64,000 nt of DNA, from NCBI RefSeq assembly GCF_027595985.1, contig NC_073305.1, positions 106,575,535 to 106,639,534 on the forward strand. Direction: 5' to 3'. The position numbers and the translations under genes are program-made. Positions 22,199 through 33,689 of the stretch are shown one piece after another. Numbering within the stretch: position 1 is the first letter of the stretch; the number at the start of each line of letters is the position of its first letter. The notes below the pieces were generated by a model that was not told where the DNA came from, did not search any database, and saw nothing but the letters and a program-made list of their open reading frames with translations. This DNA is from Sorex araneus. Taxonomy: Eukaryota > Chordata > Mammalia > Eulipotyphla > Soricidae.

Positions 22199-23945
22199 TG
22201 GGGCCTGCGAGCGCGAGTCCATGTGGGCGCCGGCGCAGCGGGCATGGAGCGTAGGGTCGCCATGGCAGAGGTGCAGCAGCTCCGGGTGCAGGAGGCGGTG
22301 GACTCCATGGTGAAGAGCCTGGAGAGCGAGAACATCCGGAAGATGCAGAGTGTCATGTTCCGGTGCAGTGCCAGCTGCTGTGAGGACACCCAGGCGACCA
22401 TGCATCAGGTGCACCAGTGCATTGAGCGCTGCCATGCACCAAGCCCAGGCCCTGGTGACGGGGGAGCTGGAGAAGTTCCAGGACCGCCTGGCCCGGGGCA
22501 CTATGCATTGCAACGATAAAGCCAAAGATTCAATGGATGCAGGGAGTAAAGAGCTTCAGGTGAAACGACAGCTGGAGAGTTGTGTGACCAAGTGTGTGGA
22601 TGATCACATGCATCTCATCCCAACCATGACCAAAAAGATGAAAGAGTCTCTCTCAGCCATTGCAAAATAGAAGTCTGTGCCCCAGGCCATGGAGACTAAG
22701 GGCAGGAGTCTCTTTGAAAGAGAAAATGGGAATGTTGGTCTTTTTAAACAGTGTGAACAAATGAAGGAAAAAAAAGAAAGCAGCAAGTTTAAGGCTGGTT
22801 ACTTGCCTCTGGACACTGGTTCCTTTATTTTTCCAGCCTTAGAAGTGAAAAAGAAAAAAACTGGTGCTTAAGTTTGCATCAGAGATAACACAGGAGACAT
22901 TTGAGAACCTAAATATCTGTGGCAAGTGTTTGTCCTGGCTGTAGGATCTCTCGTACCAGACCATAGTCCTCCAATGTGCCAACTGCTCTCAGCACTCAGT
23001 TGGGTACCAGAAAGCTGGAAGGTTCCTCTCATCTGCCAGTGATCTGATGGAGAATGAAGGCAGGTGTTTGTCCCAACCTCCTGTTGACTATAAAGATCAC
23101 TACATTGTTTTTTATAAACCAGTGAAGCAAAAATCCATGAGGTCCCTAATTTAGGGGTGTGTAGCGGGGGAGGGAACTGGTCTATATTTTGCTTGGTTTT
23201 ATTTTATATGCAAGAGCAAGAAATTGCTTTAAGATAGAATTGGGAAACAAGGATAGTTTGTTTAAGAACTTTGAAGTTATTTGTGTCTATTTGTGGCCAT
23301 CACAATGTAAATGTACACTACTTGAAATTTTCCAGCATTGCATCTTTCAGCTTGGAGACCCTGCAGAAACATGACAGGTGATATTACAGTGAGTTTGAGG
23401 TGGAGCTTCTCTCTTCCTGGCTGCCAGAATGGACCTGAGGCTCTCTGCAACTGAGTGGCAGGATAGTATTGAGACACTCTCCCTGGGAGAGAGAGGGGAG
23501 TCGGTTGGGTGTATACCAGTGTACAGGAATGAACAGTGATAGAGCAACTCTTCACTGTTGAGTTTGACTGGATCTAGAAAAACCTGGCTTTCGTGGGGAG
23601 AATGCAATGAAAGCCTAAACTCAGTATGCAGTGGCCCTAAAATGACAGAGCCCTAGGGAAGCAATCCCTTGGCAACAGAGAGAAAAAAGCAAGTAGCTAG
23701 GGTTAGCAGAAGTTGTGACTCCTTTAGAGCAAAGGAAAACAACCCGTTTACCAAATACACTTTGCCTGGGGCTTTACATCCTTCATTGTCCCAGTACCAG
23801 CACCTTATCATTTTGATAAGGGCCTTGTCTTTTTACCAATGTTTTACTTGATATTATAGCCTGTCTGTTTGCTGTTCAAGATTGTGATATATTTTCCTAG
23901 TGGTTTGGTTCTAAAAAATAAATAAGATTTAATTTTTCCTCCAAA
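22199..23945 (+). pseudogene. FAM136A: FAM136A processed pseudogene
   Basis: Intronless retrocopy of FAM136A, which encodes a mitochondrial intermembrane-space protein of about 138 residues with CX3C cysteine pairs. The coding part begins at ATG 22262 ('[20 protein letters not shown]') and ends at TAG 22668-22670. After 'HQCIERCHA' a small deletion near 22440 shifts the frame, and the rest continues one frame over ('[17 protein letters not shown]', '[19 protein letters not shown]', 'CVTKCVDDHMHLIPTMTKKM'). One cysteine of a CX3C pair is lost (LARGTMHC, where the family has Cys). A long 3' UTR follows to AATAAA near 23920 and a short A run. The 14-bp repeat aaaaatgtttagtc at 22185-22198 and 23946-23959 is the target-site duplication, indicating L1-mediated insertion. 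It is GC-rich at the 5' end, unlike its surroundings. The protein is not restorable in frame, so it is a pseudogene. Confidence 0.95.
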
Positions 23946-23959
23946 AAAAATGTTTAGTC

Positions 23960-24157
23960 CTTCTTTTAATTGTTTTAGTAGTCTTAATGTTTAGTAATTT
24001 TGTTAAAGTATGAGTCTTTAATTCTTTTCAGTGTCTGACATTAAAGATACTAAAATAAGAGATAAGTCTGACAGTTTTTTCAGTTTTTCTTTAATTTTTA
24101 TTTTCATGTGTCAAATTTCTAACAGTCTCACTGAATTTTATCTGTACTAAGAAGGTT
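23960..24157. other. AT-rich DNA, nothing recognised
   Basis: No feature supported. Confidence 0.5.
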
Positions 24158-24795
24158 ATGGGACAAATCGCCAGGCTGTTTTCACTCGGGGCACCCCAGA
24201 ATGGGGTGGGTGAGAACCCTCCCCGCCAAGGGACCCAGCCCCCACAGCCACCCTCCACTACCCAACTGCCGCCATGCTCCAGGCTGCTTTCCAGACACTC
24301 CAGACAAGCCTCACATATGAATGAAGTCCCAAGGAACCCAGATAATGCAAAACTTTATGATCTTGGACTCTGGACTCAATGAGACCTGGAATCAGAGATA
24401 CTCTGCCTGCTATCCCCCAATCTCCTGCGACCCAGGGATCACATCCATAAGCCACACCCTGCCACACCCTGCCTTCTCCAGATCTCAATGGCTGCTTCTC
24501 CCAGGAGTATAAAATGGGGCCCCCATAGCCATGCCACCGGACTACACACCAGGCTGTTTTCACTCAGGGTGCCCCAGAGGGGGGCAGGTGAGAACTCTCC
24601 CCGCCCCAATCCTCTCCTACCTGTCCAAGGTCACAACTGACCCAGCCCTGGCAGTCGACCTCCAATACCCAACCGCCAGCACACTCCAGGTCACTTTTCA
24701 GGCCACAGGACACATTACAAGACACTTTCTACCTATTTTTCATAATTACCACACCATATTTGATGGAGTTAAAACATTAGACAACAAATCATAGA
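24158..24795 (+). repeat. GC-rich composite repeat, two tandem units
   Basis: Two head-to-tail units of about 380 bp. Both begin 'ggctgttttcactcgggg(t)gccccag' (about 24175 and 24552). The junction contains 'tataaaatggggccccc' (about 24509-24525), a good TATA-box-like string. The second unit ends 'caagacactttctacctattt..' and runs into TA/CA simple repeat. The same family is at 7813 and, inverted, at 50895. No open reading frame of note. Confidence 0.75.
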
Positions 24796-24799
24796 GAGT

Positions 24800-24886
24800 A
24801 ATTTATATATGTATATAAATATATATACATATATATATATAAATGTATACACACACACACACACACACACATACACATACACATAC
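24800..24886 (+). repeat. TA and CA simple repeat
   Basis: TATATA/ATAC repeats then (CA)n at about 24848-24884. It forms the tail of the composite before it, as at 9330-9362. Confidence 0.9.
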
Positions 24887-24987
24887 TTCTCAGAGAGCCT
24901 GGCAAGCTACCGAGAATATCCTGCCCACACAGCAGAACCTGGCAAGCTACTCATGGCTTATTTGATATGCCAAAAACAGTAATGATG
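24887..24987 (+). repeat. RTE-tailed SINE, left part
   Basis: Middle module of an RTE-tailed element ('cagagagcctggcaagctaccgag', 'gcagaacctggcaagctac', 'caaaaacagtaatgatg'). The next element interrupts it and it resumes at 26492. Confidence 0.88.
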
Positions 24988-26475
24988 CCTTTTTCCGGCC
25001 CCGCGCGAGATCGACCCCGGAGGCAACTGAGCCACTTTGGACGCGAGCGGCGCCCCCAAAATGCCTCCAAACTGTGTGCTCGGAGCTTCTGGCCCAGGCA
25101 CTGCACGCGGGGTATGGTCTTTTCTCTCTCAACTCTTTCTTTTTGAACGCAGCGAGGCTATAGCCGGTTTTTAGACTCTACAGGAAGCCCGGGAAAGCCG
25201 ATGGGGTGGGACTTCTGGATCCGCCCTGTGCCGGCCGACATTTAAGCACAGAGCCATGTGGGGACGCTCCTTTCCGGCCCCGCGCGAGATCGACCCCGGA
25301 GGCAACTGAACCACTTTGGACACGAGCGGCGCCCCCAAAATGCCTCCAAACTGTGTGTTCGGAGTTTCTGGCCCAGGCGCTGCCAGCGAGTGATGCAATT
25401 ACCAAAAGAATTTTCCCTGGACTTCATATAGAAATCCAAAACCGCGCAGCTGCTATCACAGCCGCGCGACCTAATATCTCTTGACTGTCAGCAACGTGTT
25501 TGTAGTGACGTGTAATTTCTGACTTTACTTTCCCTGGACTTTATACAGAAATTCAAAGCTGCGAGGCTGCTGCCATGGCCGCGCAACCTATTGTCATTTA
25601 ATCATCACCAATATGAAATGTTTCCTTTTTAATGGGTCGGACTTTGGTGGGAAATCCTAACAAGAATAGTAAGTCTTTTGCTGAAATATTGAAGGCTACC
25701 AAAGTGGTAGCCATCTCTATAGACTGAACTAAGCCATATCCCCACGCCAGCTGAGAAGAAATATCTTTCTTTCTCAGGAAGAAACGCGGCGTGGCGTTAA
25801 CCATAGTATGATGTCCATTAAGCTGACACAGACCTGGTGGCGTGGGAATGGGATACAAGGGAATAAATTATTATGTACTTGGAACAGCGGGACGCTGGTG
25901 GAATCTCGAGCCGGGGCCGATACCAGCGTATCACTTTTGGTTCCAGAAACTGCTTGCAGACATTCTACCAGACTATCAACTAAGCCAGAGCCCCACGCCG
26001 GCTGATGACGGGAAATAACCATCTTTTTTGGTTTGTTTTCCCTTTGTCAGGTAGCGTGGTGATTACTAAACAGGCGTGATCTCGGTGGCGCTGGACGAGG
26101 GGGGAAAAAATAGAAAAGTTATGTAACAAACAGCGGGACTTAATATCTCTACATTCTCAGCAATGGAGAGCCATCAAATGCTTCCTTGACAGTGGGACTG
26201 TCTTTTCTTTTTTTGGGGGGAAACCCTAGCAAAAATAGTGAGTTATGTGTTGAAACATGGACTGTAACCAAGATAAAGCGTAAACGAAGTGAAACTTATC
26301 ACTTACAAGGGCGGGGACTGGGGGGGCGTGAGGGAACGGGAGGTATAATGGGGTGGTTGGTGATGGAATATGGGCACGGGTGAAGGGAAGAGTGTTTGAG
26401 TATTGTATAACTGACATAATCCTGAGAACTATGTAACCCTCCACATGGTGATTCAATAAAATTTAAATTAAAAAA
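24988..26475 (+). mobile_element. SVA-like composite retroposon, long form
   Basis: Exactly bounded by the 16-bp duplication aaaaacagtaatgatg (24972-24987 and 26476-26491). The 5' GC-rich region holds a unit of about 118 bp twice (24990-25105 and 25267-25384, both 'ccggccccgcgcgagatcga'). Further weaker repeats follow ('ttccctggactt(c/t)ata' at about 25413 and 25529; 'ccccacgcc(a/g)gctga' at about 25740 and 25990). The last roughly 200 bp is the L1 3' terminus with 'attcaataaaattt' and poly(A). No long open frame. The layout (GC-rich repeated body, L1-type poly(A) end, L1-type duplication) parallels primate SVA. It probably depends on L1 for movement. Confidence 0.85.
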
Positions 26476-26491
26476 AAAAACAGTAATGATG

Positions 26492-26645
26492 AGTCTCGTT
26501 CCCCTGACCCTGAAAGAGCCTCTAATCATTGGGAAAGATGAGTAAAAAGAGGCTGCTAAAATCTCAGGGCTGGGAGGAATAAAGATGCTACGGGTGCCCG
26601 CTTGAGTAAATCAAAGAACAACAGGATGACAGTGATACAGCGACT
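26492..26645 (+). repeat. RTE-tailed SINE, right part
   Basis: Continuation of 24887-24987: linker 'tctcgttcccctgaccctgaaagagcctc', then the RTE tail ending 'gacagtgatacagcgac'. Confidence 0.88.
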
Positions 26646-26934
26646 GGAATATTATGAGTTTAAATTAAATATAACTAAATCAACTCATTTTGATTTTTGT
26701 GGCTGAAAGAAAAACAGAGTTGAAATGAATTTTAACACAAATGACTGTCTCAATACAAAAAAAAAAAATCCCTCTTCAGCTTTTCTAGTCACCCAATGCT
26801 CTGTTTAAATGAGCATTAAATGAGCATGACAAATCAGAGAAACTCACTATCAGTAAGGGACTATTAGTGACTTTCTTACTCTCAGGAACTTGTTGGGAGA
26901 CTGCACAGTTGCTCAACTGTTAACAGCAAACAAG
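26646..26934. other. nothing recognised
   Basis: AT-rich flank. No feature supported. Confidence 0.5.
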
Positions 26935-28925
26935 TCTTCAGTAGGAATACTAGGAGTGAAAGGGTTTAAGAGTGATTTTATTCACATGACTTTGGTCATT
27001 TGTATTCCTTCTCTGAGGAAGTTTCTGTTCATTTCTACTCCCCATTTTTTGGTGGGATTGGATGTATTTTTTCTCATAAAGTCCTACCCGTGCCTTCTAT
27101 ATCCTTTACATTAACTCCTTATCAAATGGGTATCAGGTAAATAATTTTCCCATTTATATTGGCTGTCTATGTATACTGGTCACATTTTCTTTGAGGTGCA
27201 GAAGCTTCTTAGTTTAATGGAATTCCAGATAATGGAATCCCATTATCTTTTCTTTCACTGGCTTGGTCAATGGTGTTTCATCTTTGAAGATGCCTTTAGT
27301 TTCAATGTCATGGAGAATTGTGTCTATGTTTTCTTCCATGTACCTTATGGATTCAGGTCTGAGGTTGAGGTCTTTAATCTGTTTTGATCTGATTTCTTTG
27401 CATGGCATTTGAAAGAGGTCTGAGTTCTTTTGCTTATTTTTTTTGTGCATATAACTGTCCAATTTTCCTAGCACTAGTTGTTGAAGAGACTTTCCTTGAT
27501 CCACCTTTAACAAAAATTTAATGATCATATATTTGAGAGTCTGTATCAGAATATTCAAGTCTCTTCTATTGATATGCAGTTCTGTCATTATTTCAATACT
27601 ATGCTGTTCTAATTACTACTGCTTCGTAGTATATTTTAAAGTCAGGGAAGGTAAGCCTTCTATCTTTCCCCCAGGATTGCTTTAGCTATTTGGCGGGGGG
27701 TTGATCTATTTCTTTGAAAGATTTCATGGGTATCCTTATAGTATTGCATTGAATTTGTATTATGCCTTGGGAAGTTTTGCCATTCTGACAATATCAATCC
27801 TCCCAATCCATGAAAAGGGGATGTATCTCCATTTCTGCATGTCTTCTTTGATTTCTTAAAGTAGTGTTTTCTAGTTTGCTTTACCTTTTACCTCTGTATC
27901 ACCAATCAGGGATATACAAATCAAAACAATGAGATTTCATCTCACGCCACAGAGATTGGCATACATGAAAAAGAACAAGAACAACCAGTCCTGGCATGGT
28001 GTGGGGAGAAAGACTCTCTCATTCATTGTTAGTGGGAATGCCGACTGGGCTAGCCTTTTTGGAACACAGTATGGGCAGTCCTCAGAAAACTAGAAATTGA
28101 CTTCCATATGACCCAGCAATACCACTTCTGGGAATATAACCCGGGGGCCAAAAAACACACAGCCAAAATGCCACCTACACTTTTATAATTATAGCAGCAC
28201 TATTCATAAAAATTAGAATATCAAAACAACCAAAATATCTGAAAAAATGACTGAATAAAGAAACAATGGTATTTCTACACAACAGAATACTATGTTGACT
28301 GCCAGGAAGATGAAGTCATGAAATTTGCTTATAAATGGATGGGCATGGAGAATATCCTGCTGAGTGAAATAAGCCAGGAGAGAAACATACATAGACTGAT
28401 TTTAGATCCCACTCATTTGTGGGATATAAAAAAACAGTATGAGATTAATACCAATGGACAGTAGAAACGGAAGCCAGGAGGACTAGTCCATGATTGAAAG
28501 TGTGTCACATGTGTGTGGGGGAGGGGGAGGGGTCAGGGGACAACTGGGACAGAGAAGAGACCAATGTGACAATTTTAGATGGAAATGACTACTCTGGACA
28601 AGAACTGAGTGCTGAAAAATGGTAAAGGGATATACATGATAATCTTTCAGTACCTGTATTACAAACCATAAAGCCCAAGAGGAAAGAGTATGAGGGGGGG
28701 AAGAGAGAGAGAGAGCCAGACAGACAGACAGAGAAAGAGGCAGAGAGACAGAGAGAGGGTGAGAGAGAAAGTGCCTGCCACAGAAACAGGCTGGGGAGAG
28801 GGGAGGGAAACTGGGGGCCTGGTAATGGGAAATGTACACTGTTGAAGAGAGGGTGTTGGAACATTGTATCACTGAAACCTAATCATGAACAACTTTGTAA
28901 CTGTGTATCTCAGTTATTTTATTGG
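26935..28925 (+). mobile_element. L1 insertion with 5' inversion
   Basis: Positions 27893-28925 read on the plus strand as ORF2 C-terminus and 3' UTR ('SPIRDIQIKTMRFHLTPQR', then 'DEVMKFAYKWMGMENILLSE'). Positions about 26935-27892 read on the minus strand as the preceding ORF2 segment ('GIFKDETPLTK', 'MNRNFLREGIQM'). The inverted block ends about 12 codons short of where the direct block starts, which fits twin priming with a small loss. Stops and frameshifts are present. I could not fix the duplication. Confidence 0.88.
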
Positions 28926-29322
28926 AAGTTTTTTAGATATTGTTATGGTGTGTCATCAAGGACTTTACTTGAAGCCTAAATATAATAATATTATGTAATT
29001 TGATATAACAATCCCTGGGCTTCTCCAGGGATTGCATCAGTTGAACATGGCTTTCTTATCAGATCTATGTGCATTTAAATGTCCATGCTCAATGAAAGAA
29101 GAAAAAATTAGAAGATCTAACTATCTTGATCCAACTGAAGTCATTAGTGAAAGACTATAGGACTTCTATCACAGCATGATTCCTCAGGAAAAATTCTGCT
29201 TAATTCCCAGGATTTCCAAAGTCACTTTTTAATAAAGTCCCTGCATTCTAAACAGTCTCAGAAACTGTTTCCACAGAACACAATCTGAAAAAGTATCCTT
29301 TCATGTAACAACATTTAATGTT
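28926..29322. other. nothing recognised
   Basis: AT-rich. No feature supported. Confidence 0.5.
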
Positions 29323-29338
29323 AGCTATATTTTCTCTT

Positions 29339-29591
29339 GAGAGATTGTTTGGAGGTTCTAGCAGGGACTGGAGTAATAGCACAGCAGATATTACTGTCAA
29401 CCTGGGCTTGATTCCTGTATCCCTCTCAGAGAGCCTGGAAAGCTACCAAGAGTATCCTGCCCACATGGCAGAGACTGGCAAGCTACCTGTGGTATATTCG
29501 ATATGCCAAAAACAGTAACAAGTCACACAATGGAGATGTTACTGGTCCCCGCTTGAGCAAATCGATGAACAGTGGGACAACAGTGCTACAG
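29339..29591 (+). repeat. RTE-tailed tRNA SINE with 16-bp duplication
   Basis: Flanked by agctatattttctctt at 29323-29338 and 29592-29607. About 27 extra bases lie before the usual head (gggactggagtaatagcacagc). It ends 'gggacaacagtgctacag' directly against the duplication, so it has no poly(A). Confidence 0.9.
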
Positions 29592-29611
29592 AGCTATATT
29601 TTCTCTTACTA

Positions 29612-30298
29612 ATCCTACAATTTTCATTTAATTATTATTCAAAAACACAAATTAAAATAAAATATTCTGTTATCAACATTCTCAAATATTTTCATTGGTT
29701 GGAATTTTTTAAAACATAAATAATGGTATGACAAAGCAACAACCAATATTTATGCCAATATATGACTTGCAATTCTTTCTTTAAATAAAGAATAAAACTT
29801 CATTAGCAACTGCTGAAAAACAATTCCAGATATTCTAAAATATTTTCTACGTATTTATACTGTTATAAAAACTATCTCATTATTTTTTTCTTCTTTGCAA
29901 TATGAATGCCACAAGATTTTTATTACCAGGGTTAATTGGGGGAGGAAGGGATAGAAATAAATATTGATTCATATTTCAGTCAAGGATAGAGAAACAATAA
30001 TATTCTAAATTATCTATGTTCCTGACCCAAACTTGCCCTTATTGAAATTAATGCAATAACGGCAGTCAAAGAGTTTTAATAATATCTAATGCAATATCTG
30101 ACAACTCAATGAAGAAGTTTAGTAAAAACATGTGAAGTATGTGGCTTCAATTCAAGCTCAAATTGAGACATCTTACTTGCCTCCAAGTCTGAATACACTT
30201 AGCATCTTATTACCTACTGATTGCTGAAAAGGAATATAAGAATTTGATGCTAACACATTCTGCTACATTTTAGCATGCCTAAGGCAAACCATCCATAT
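29612..30298. other. AT-rich DNA, nothing recognised
   Basis: No feature supported. Confidence 0.5.
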
Positions 30299-30316
30299 AA
30301 ATGCATGGAAGAGATA

Positions 30317-30463
30317 TAGTACAGCAAGTAGGGTCCTACCTTGGACAAGGCTGACCCAGGATTGATCCCCACCACCACCAGGAGTGATCTCTGAGTACAG
30401 AGCCCGGAGTAAGCTCTGAGCACCACCACGTGTGATCCAAAAAAATAATCAACAAGCAAACAA
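30317..30463 (+). repeat. tRNA-derived SINE (poly(A) type)
   Basis: 'tagtacagcaagtagggtcc...' through 'gagcaccaccacgtgtgatccaaaaaaat'. Flanked by aaatgcatggaagagata (30299-30316) and a copy with one change near 30464-30481. Confidence 0.75.
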
Positions 30464-30631
30464 AATGTATGGAAGAGATACAATTGCATGAATAGAAGAT
30501 ACTGCTTTAAGGTATCCCTTAAATAGGACCCTCTAAAAGAGAAATAGTAAGCCCACTTACAATCATAGACAAATGGCCTCTAAACAATTGAGTGATCCAA
30601 TTTGAAAATTCTGTAAAATAAACTGATGCAT

Positions 30632-31143
30632 AATCTCGTACCCCCGAGCCACCTTTCTTCACTGGGGTCCCTCGGTGGGGGGTGGGTTGAGTTTCCCTCC
30701 CCACCCCAAGCAGAGCCCCGGCAGCCAAAAGCCTCTGGAACACAGCCACAGCCATGCTCAAGGCTACTCTCCACACACTTGAACAAGCTTCACACATGAA
30801 GGAACCAGCAGAGGAACCCAGGTGTGCAGGACCCGTGTCTGAGATCTCCAAGCCTGCTCAGATCAGGACTGGCCCTCCTCTACCCAGATCCCCCATTTTC
30901 CAGTAGCTTGGCAGTCACACTCACAAACTTCCCCCAGCGCCATGTAACCCCATCAACAGCCAAGATTCAGAGACTATATAAAACAAAGGTCTCACTCCCC
31001 TGACCCTGAAAGAGCCTCCAATCTTTGGGAAAGTCGAGTCAGGAGAGGCTGCTAAAATCTCAGGGCTGGAACAAATGGGAACATTACTGGCACCCACTGG
31101 AGCAAATCAATGCAAAACAACGGTATGGTGGTGATACAGTGAA
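30632..31143 (+). mobile_element. modular RTE-tailed composite element
   Basis: GC-rich unit ('cactggggtccctcggtgggg', 'gccatgctcaaggctac', 'atgaaggaaccagcagaggaaccc'), a TATA-like 'gactatataaaac' (about 30972), the linker 'tcactcccctgaccctgaaag', and the RTE tail ending 'gtgatacagtga'. It lacks the SINE middle module that the copy at 36434 has. Confidence 0.78.
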
Positions 31144-31354
31144 ACTCAAAAACTAAAGGAAGAGCTCAAAACAATATTCCCTACCTCACTCCCTACATCT
31201 TAAATTATAAAAAGATGCATTTAAAATAACACAAAACTCTGTTGCATTATTATTTATAGTTTACCCCTCTAAAATATACCTAAAATTTCCTTGTATATAT
31301 TTTCCCCTTCAAATTAAATAATTTATCCTACATTTACAGATTATACTTAAAGTT
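31144..31354. other. nothing recognised
   Basis: AT-rich. No feature supported. Confidence 0.5.
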
Positions 31355-31545
31355 GGCAATAAAGTTAATTTGTCATGTAATCCTTGGCAATTTATCTAAA
31401 CTCTTAAGTCTCTGTTTTCTAATTTTGAAAATAAGAATTAAAAAAAACCTATATTTTTTCCTGACTTTGGTTAGAGATAACAGTAGCACTTCCTTTATAC
31501 TAATGCTGTGGGGGAATAAAGTAAGGTTATCCACATAAATTTAAT
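31355..31545 (+). repeat. MIR (ancient mammalian SINE)
   Basis: 'taatccttggcaatttatctaaactcttaagtctctgttttctaattttgaaaataagaatt' follows the MIR core order (gaccttgggcaagt..cctcagtttcctcatctgtaaaatggg), then 'aacagtagcacttcctt'. Confidence 0.75.
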
Positions 31546-32079
31546 CCACAAAGATCACTTACTACAATAATTACTTAGTCATTATTAACTACTATTTTTT
31601 AAGAACCTGGAATATAGTAGACTCCAAATAATTTTAGGTCTTAACCCTGCCCTCTGTATCCCTAACCTCCCCCTTTCCTTTACATTTATCATTATTTATA
31701 GAAAACTCTTTCACTGTAGGTCATTAATGCTTTGGGTTTTTTTTTAATCAATAATGATGGGTAAGGATCTTGTGACTATTTTTGGTAAATAATTGTAATT
31801 GAGAAAACTCTGATGCTTTAGCCCAATTATTTGAGAGGTTTTTTTTGAGCACTTTATTCAGTTCAGAGTACACATTTGTGCTAAATCTGAACCCAAGTAA
31901 AAAGATATATAAATGTATTTAACATTTATTTCCTTAGGCCTATTTCGATGGCACATACAATATTTTTCTTAATATAATAATTAGCTATCTTTTTCTAGTG
32001 TATGACTAAATACCCTTGGAGATAGATATAATTTGCTTAAAGTATAAACAAATTAGTACTTACTTCATTATTTATTTAT
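31546..32079. other. AT-rich DNA, nothing recognised
   Basis: No feature supported. Confidence 0.5.
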
Positions 32080-32247
32080 TTTTACTTTTTGGGTCACACC
32101 TGGCGATGCACAGATGTTACTCTGGCTCTACACTCAAATTACTCCAGGTGGTACTCAGGAACCATATGGGATGCTGGGAATCAAACCCAGGAAGGCCATG
32201 TGCAAGGCAAATGCACTACTCGCTGTGCTATCGTGCTAGCACATTTT
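32080..32247 (-). repeat. tRNA-derived SINE (poly(A) type)
   Basis: Reverse SINE: 'ttgggtcacacctggcgatgcac', 'ggaaccatatgggatgctgggaatcaaaccc', 'gcaaggcaaatgcactactcgctgtgctatcg'. Confidence 0.88.
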
Positions 32248-33685
32248 TATCTTAATGACTCTCAGACAGGGATGAAGCAAAGATGAAACGTGTGTGTTTT
32301 GGGGGATGGCGGGGAGTTGAAAAAGTCTTTGTGATCCAACATTATCTTTTATGGCTTATCAGATAGATTATTTACTGAGTAATCTTCTTTAAATTGAACT
32401 CTTTAAAGTTGCTTTTTTTTTTTCGTTAATGAACTACTCTTTGAAAAAAACGTACAGCCTGTCATGTACTTTATAAAATTATGCCTTAATATAAAGGCAC
32501 AAGTTTACAAAAAGGTAATCATTAAATGTTTGGATTTTTTTATCCTATCCCAGTGTGACACAAACAGTAATTCTGCTAACAGTAATAAATCTCTTGTTAT
32601 TTACGGAAGACCTGTGGGTGCTATAAAAATTAATCAAATACGATTTATTTAATTCCACTTCAACAATGTTTTGACTTCACAATTTTTCACCACTTACTAA
32701 GAAATTATTATTTTCCCATCATGCATACATGCGTCAGGATTTCTTGTGCTAAATGATAGAACACTAGTTTTAGAGAATCAAGTACCATATAAACTACATT
32801 ATGATAATATTAATTGAAATTTCAAATTCAGGGAAACTTGAAATTGATTCATTCAGAGATAGGTGTATCTTCTCATTCAGCATATGATCAAGACAGAACT
32901 CAAGCTCAGTTCCTCTCAAGTAGACTCCTACAAGAACTTTTAATGCCTCAGTTTTACTATAGCAAAACCAAAAATATTCTTTCTCCTGACAAATTTTCAA
33001 GTGTCCTTAGAAAATAAACAACTTCAATTATGAGTTGGAAAGAGCAAAGAACAGAACTACAAACAATAGATATCTTGGGTCAACTGGTTATCAGTGAAAT
33101 TCACTTTCTTTTTTGCTTTGAAAAATGCTTTAAATGAGAAAAGATAAAATGTTTGGGAAATTTGTGGGTGGCCTCCTAATGTCCATCATGGGGTCTGGGT
33201 TCACTCTGGAGAATGCTAAGTTTATTGGCACAGACCTGACAGCTCAGTTCGTATCCCAGTGACGCAGTGCTTTTGGGCCTAGAAATTTTGGGGATCAACT
33301 GAACCACATTAACTAGTAAAAGGGGCTATGGAGTGCCAGGAATTGAACTTGAACCCAGTGCAGGTCAGGAATGAGTTCTGTCCCTTTTAGTTATTTCTCT
33401 GATCTCAGAAAATTACGTATTAACTGGATATTACTATCACTCTGTATTAGCCAAGGAGACATATTTTCACAACCAAAAAACATATTAACTTTTATCATTT
33501 TAGTAAAAAATTTGTTTCCTCCAGCAATATTTATTCCTCAAAATATCTTTGACAAGGTGTCACAGTGTTAAAAAGACATTTTAGAAACCACACTTTATAA
33601 ACCACTCAACACATTTTCACAGCATTACTCCAGTTATCTACACTTTTTGACACTCTGATATCTTTTCAAAATGATTTGCTTAATA
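32248..33685. other. AT-rich DNA, nothing firmly recognised
   Basis: About 33190-33420 has a SINE-like feel ('ccaggaattgaacttgaacccagtgcaggtcagg') but I could not place it. The rest is unassigned. Confidence 0.45.
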
Positions 33686-33689
33686 TCTG

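Noticed and set aside
22193-22525. Minus-strand 110-codon open frame
   Set aside because: It is antisense to the FAM136A retrocopy. The GC-rich sequence lacks stops by composition.
24947-25132. Possible CpG-island promoter of a host gene
   Set aside because: The GC-rich stretch has exact retroposon boundaries (duplications at 24972 and 26476), so it is part of an inserted element.
25171-25484. Several overlapping open frames in GC-rich DNA
   Set aside because: They lie in the repeated 5' body of the SVA-like element. The two repeat units give near-identical peptides by duplication, with no known domain.
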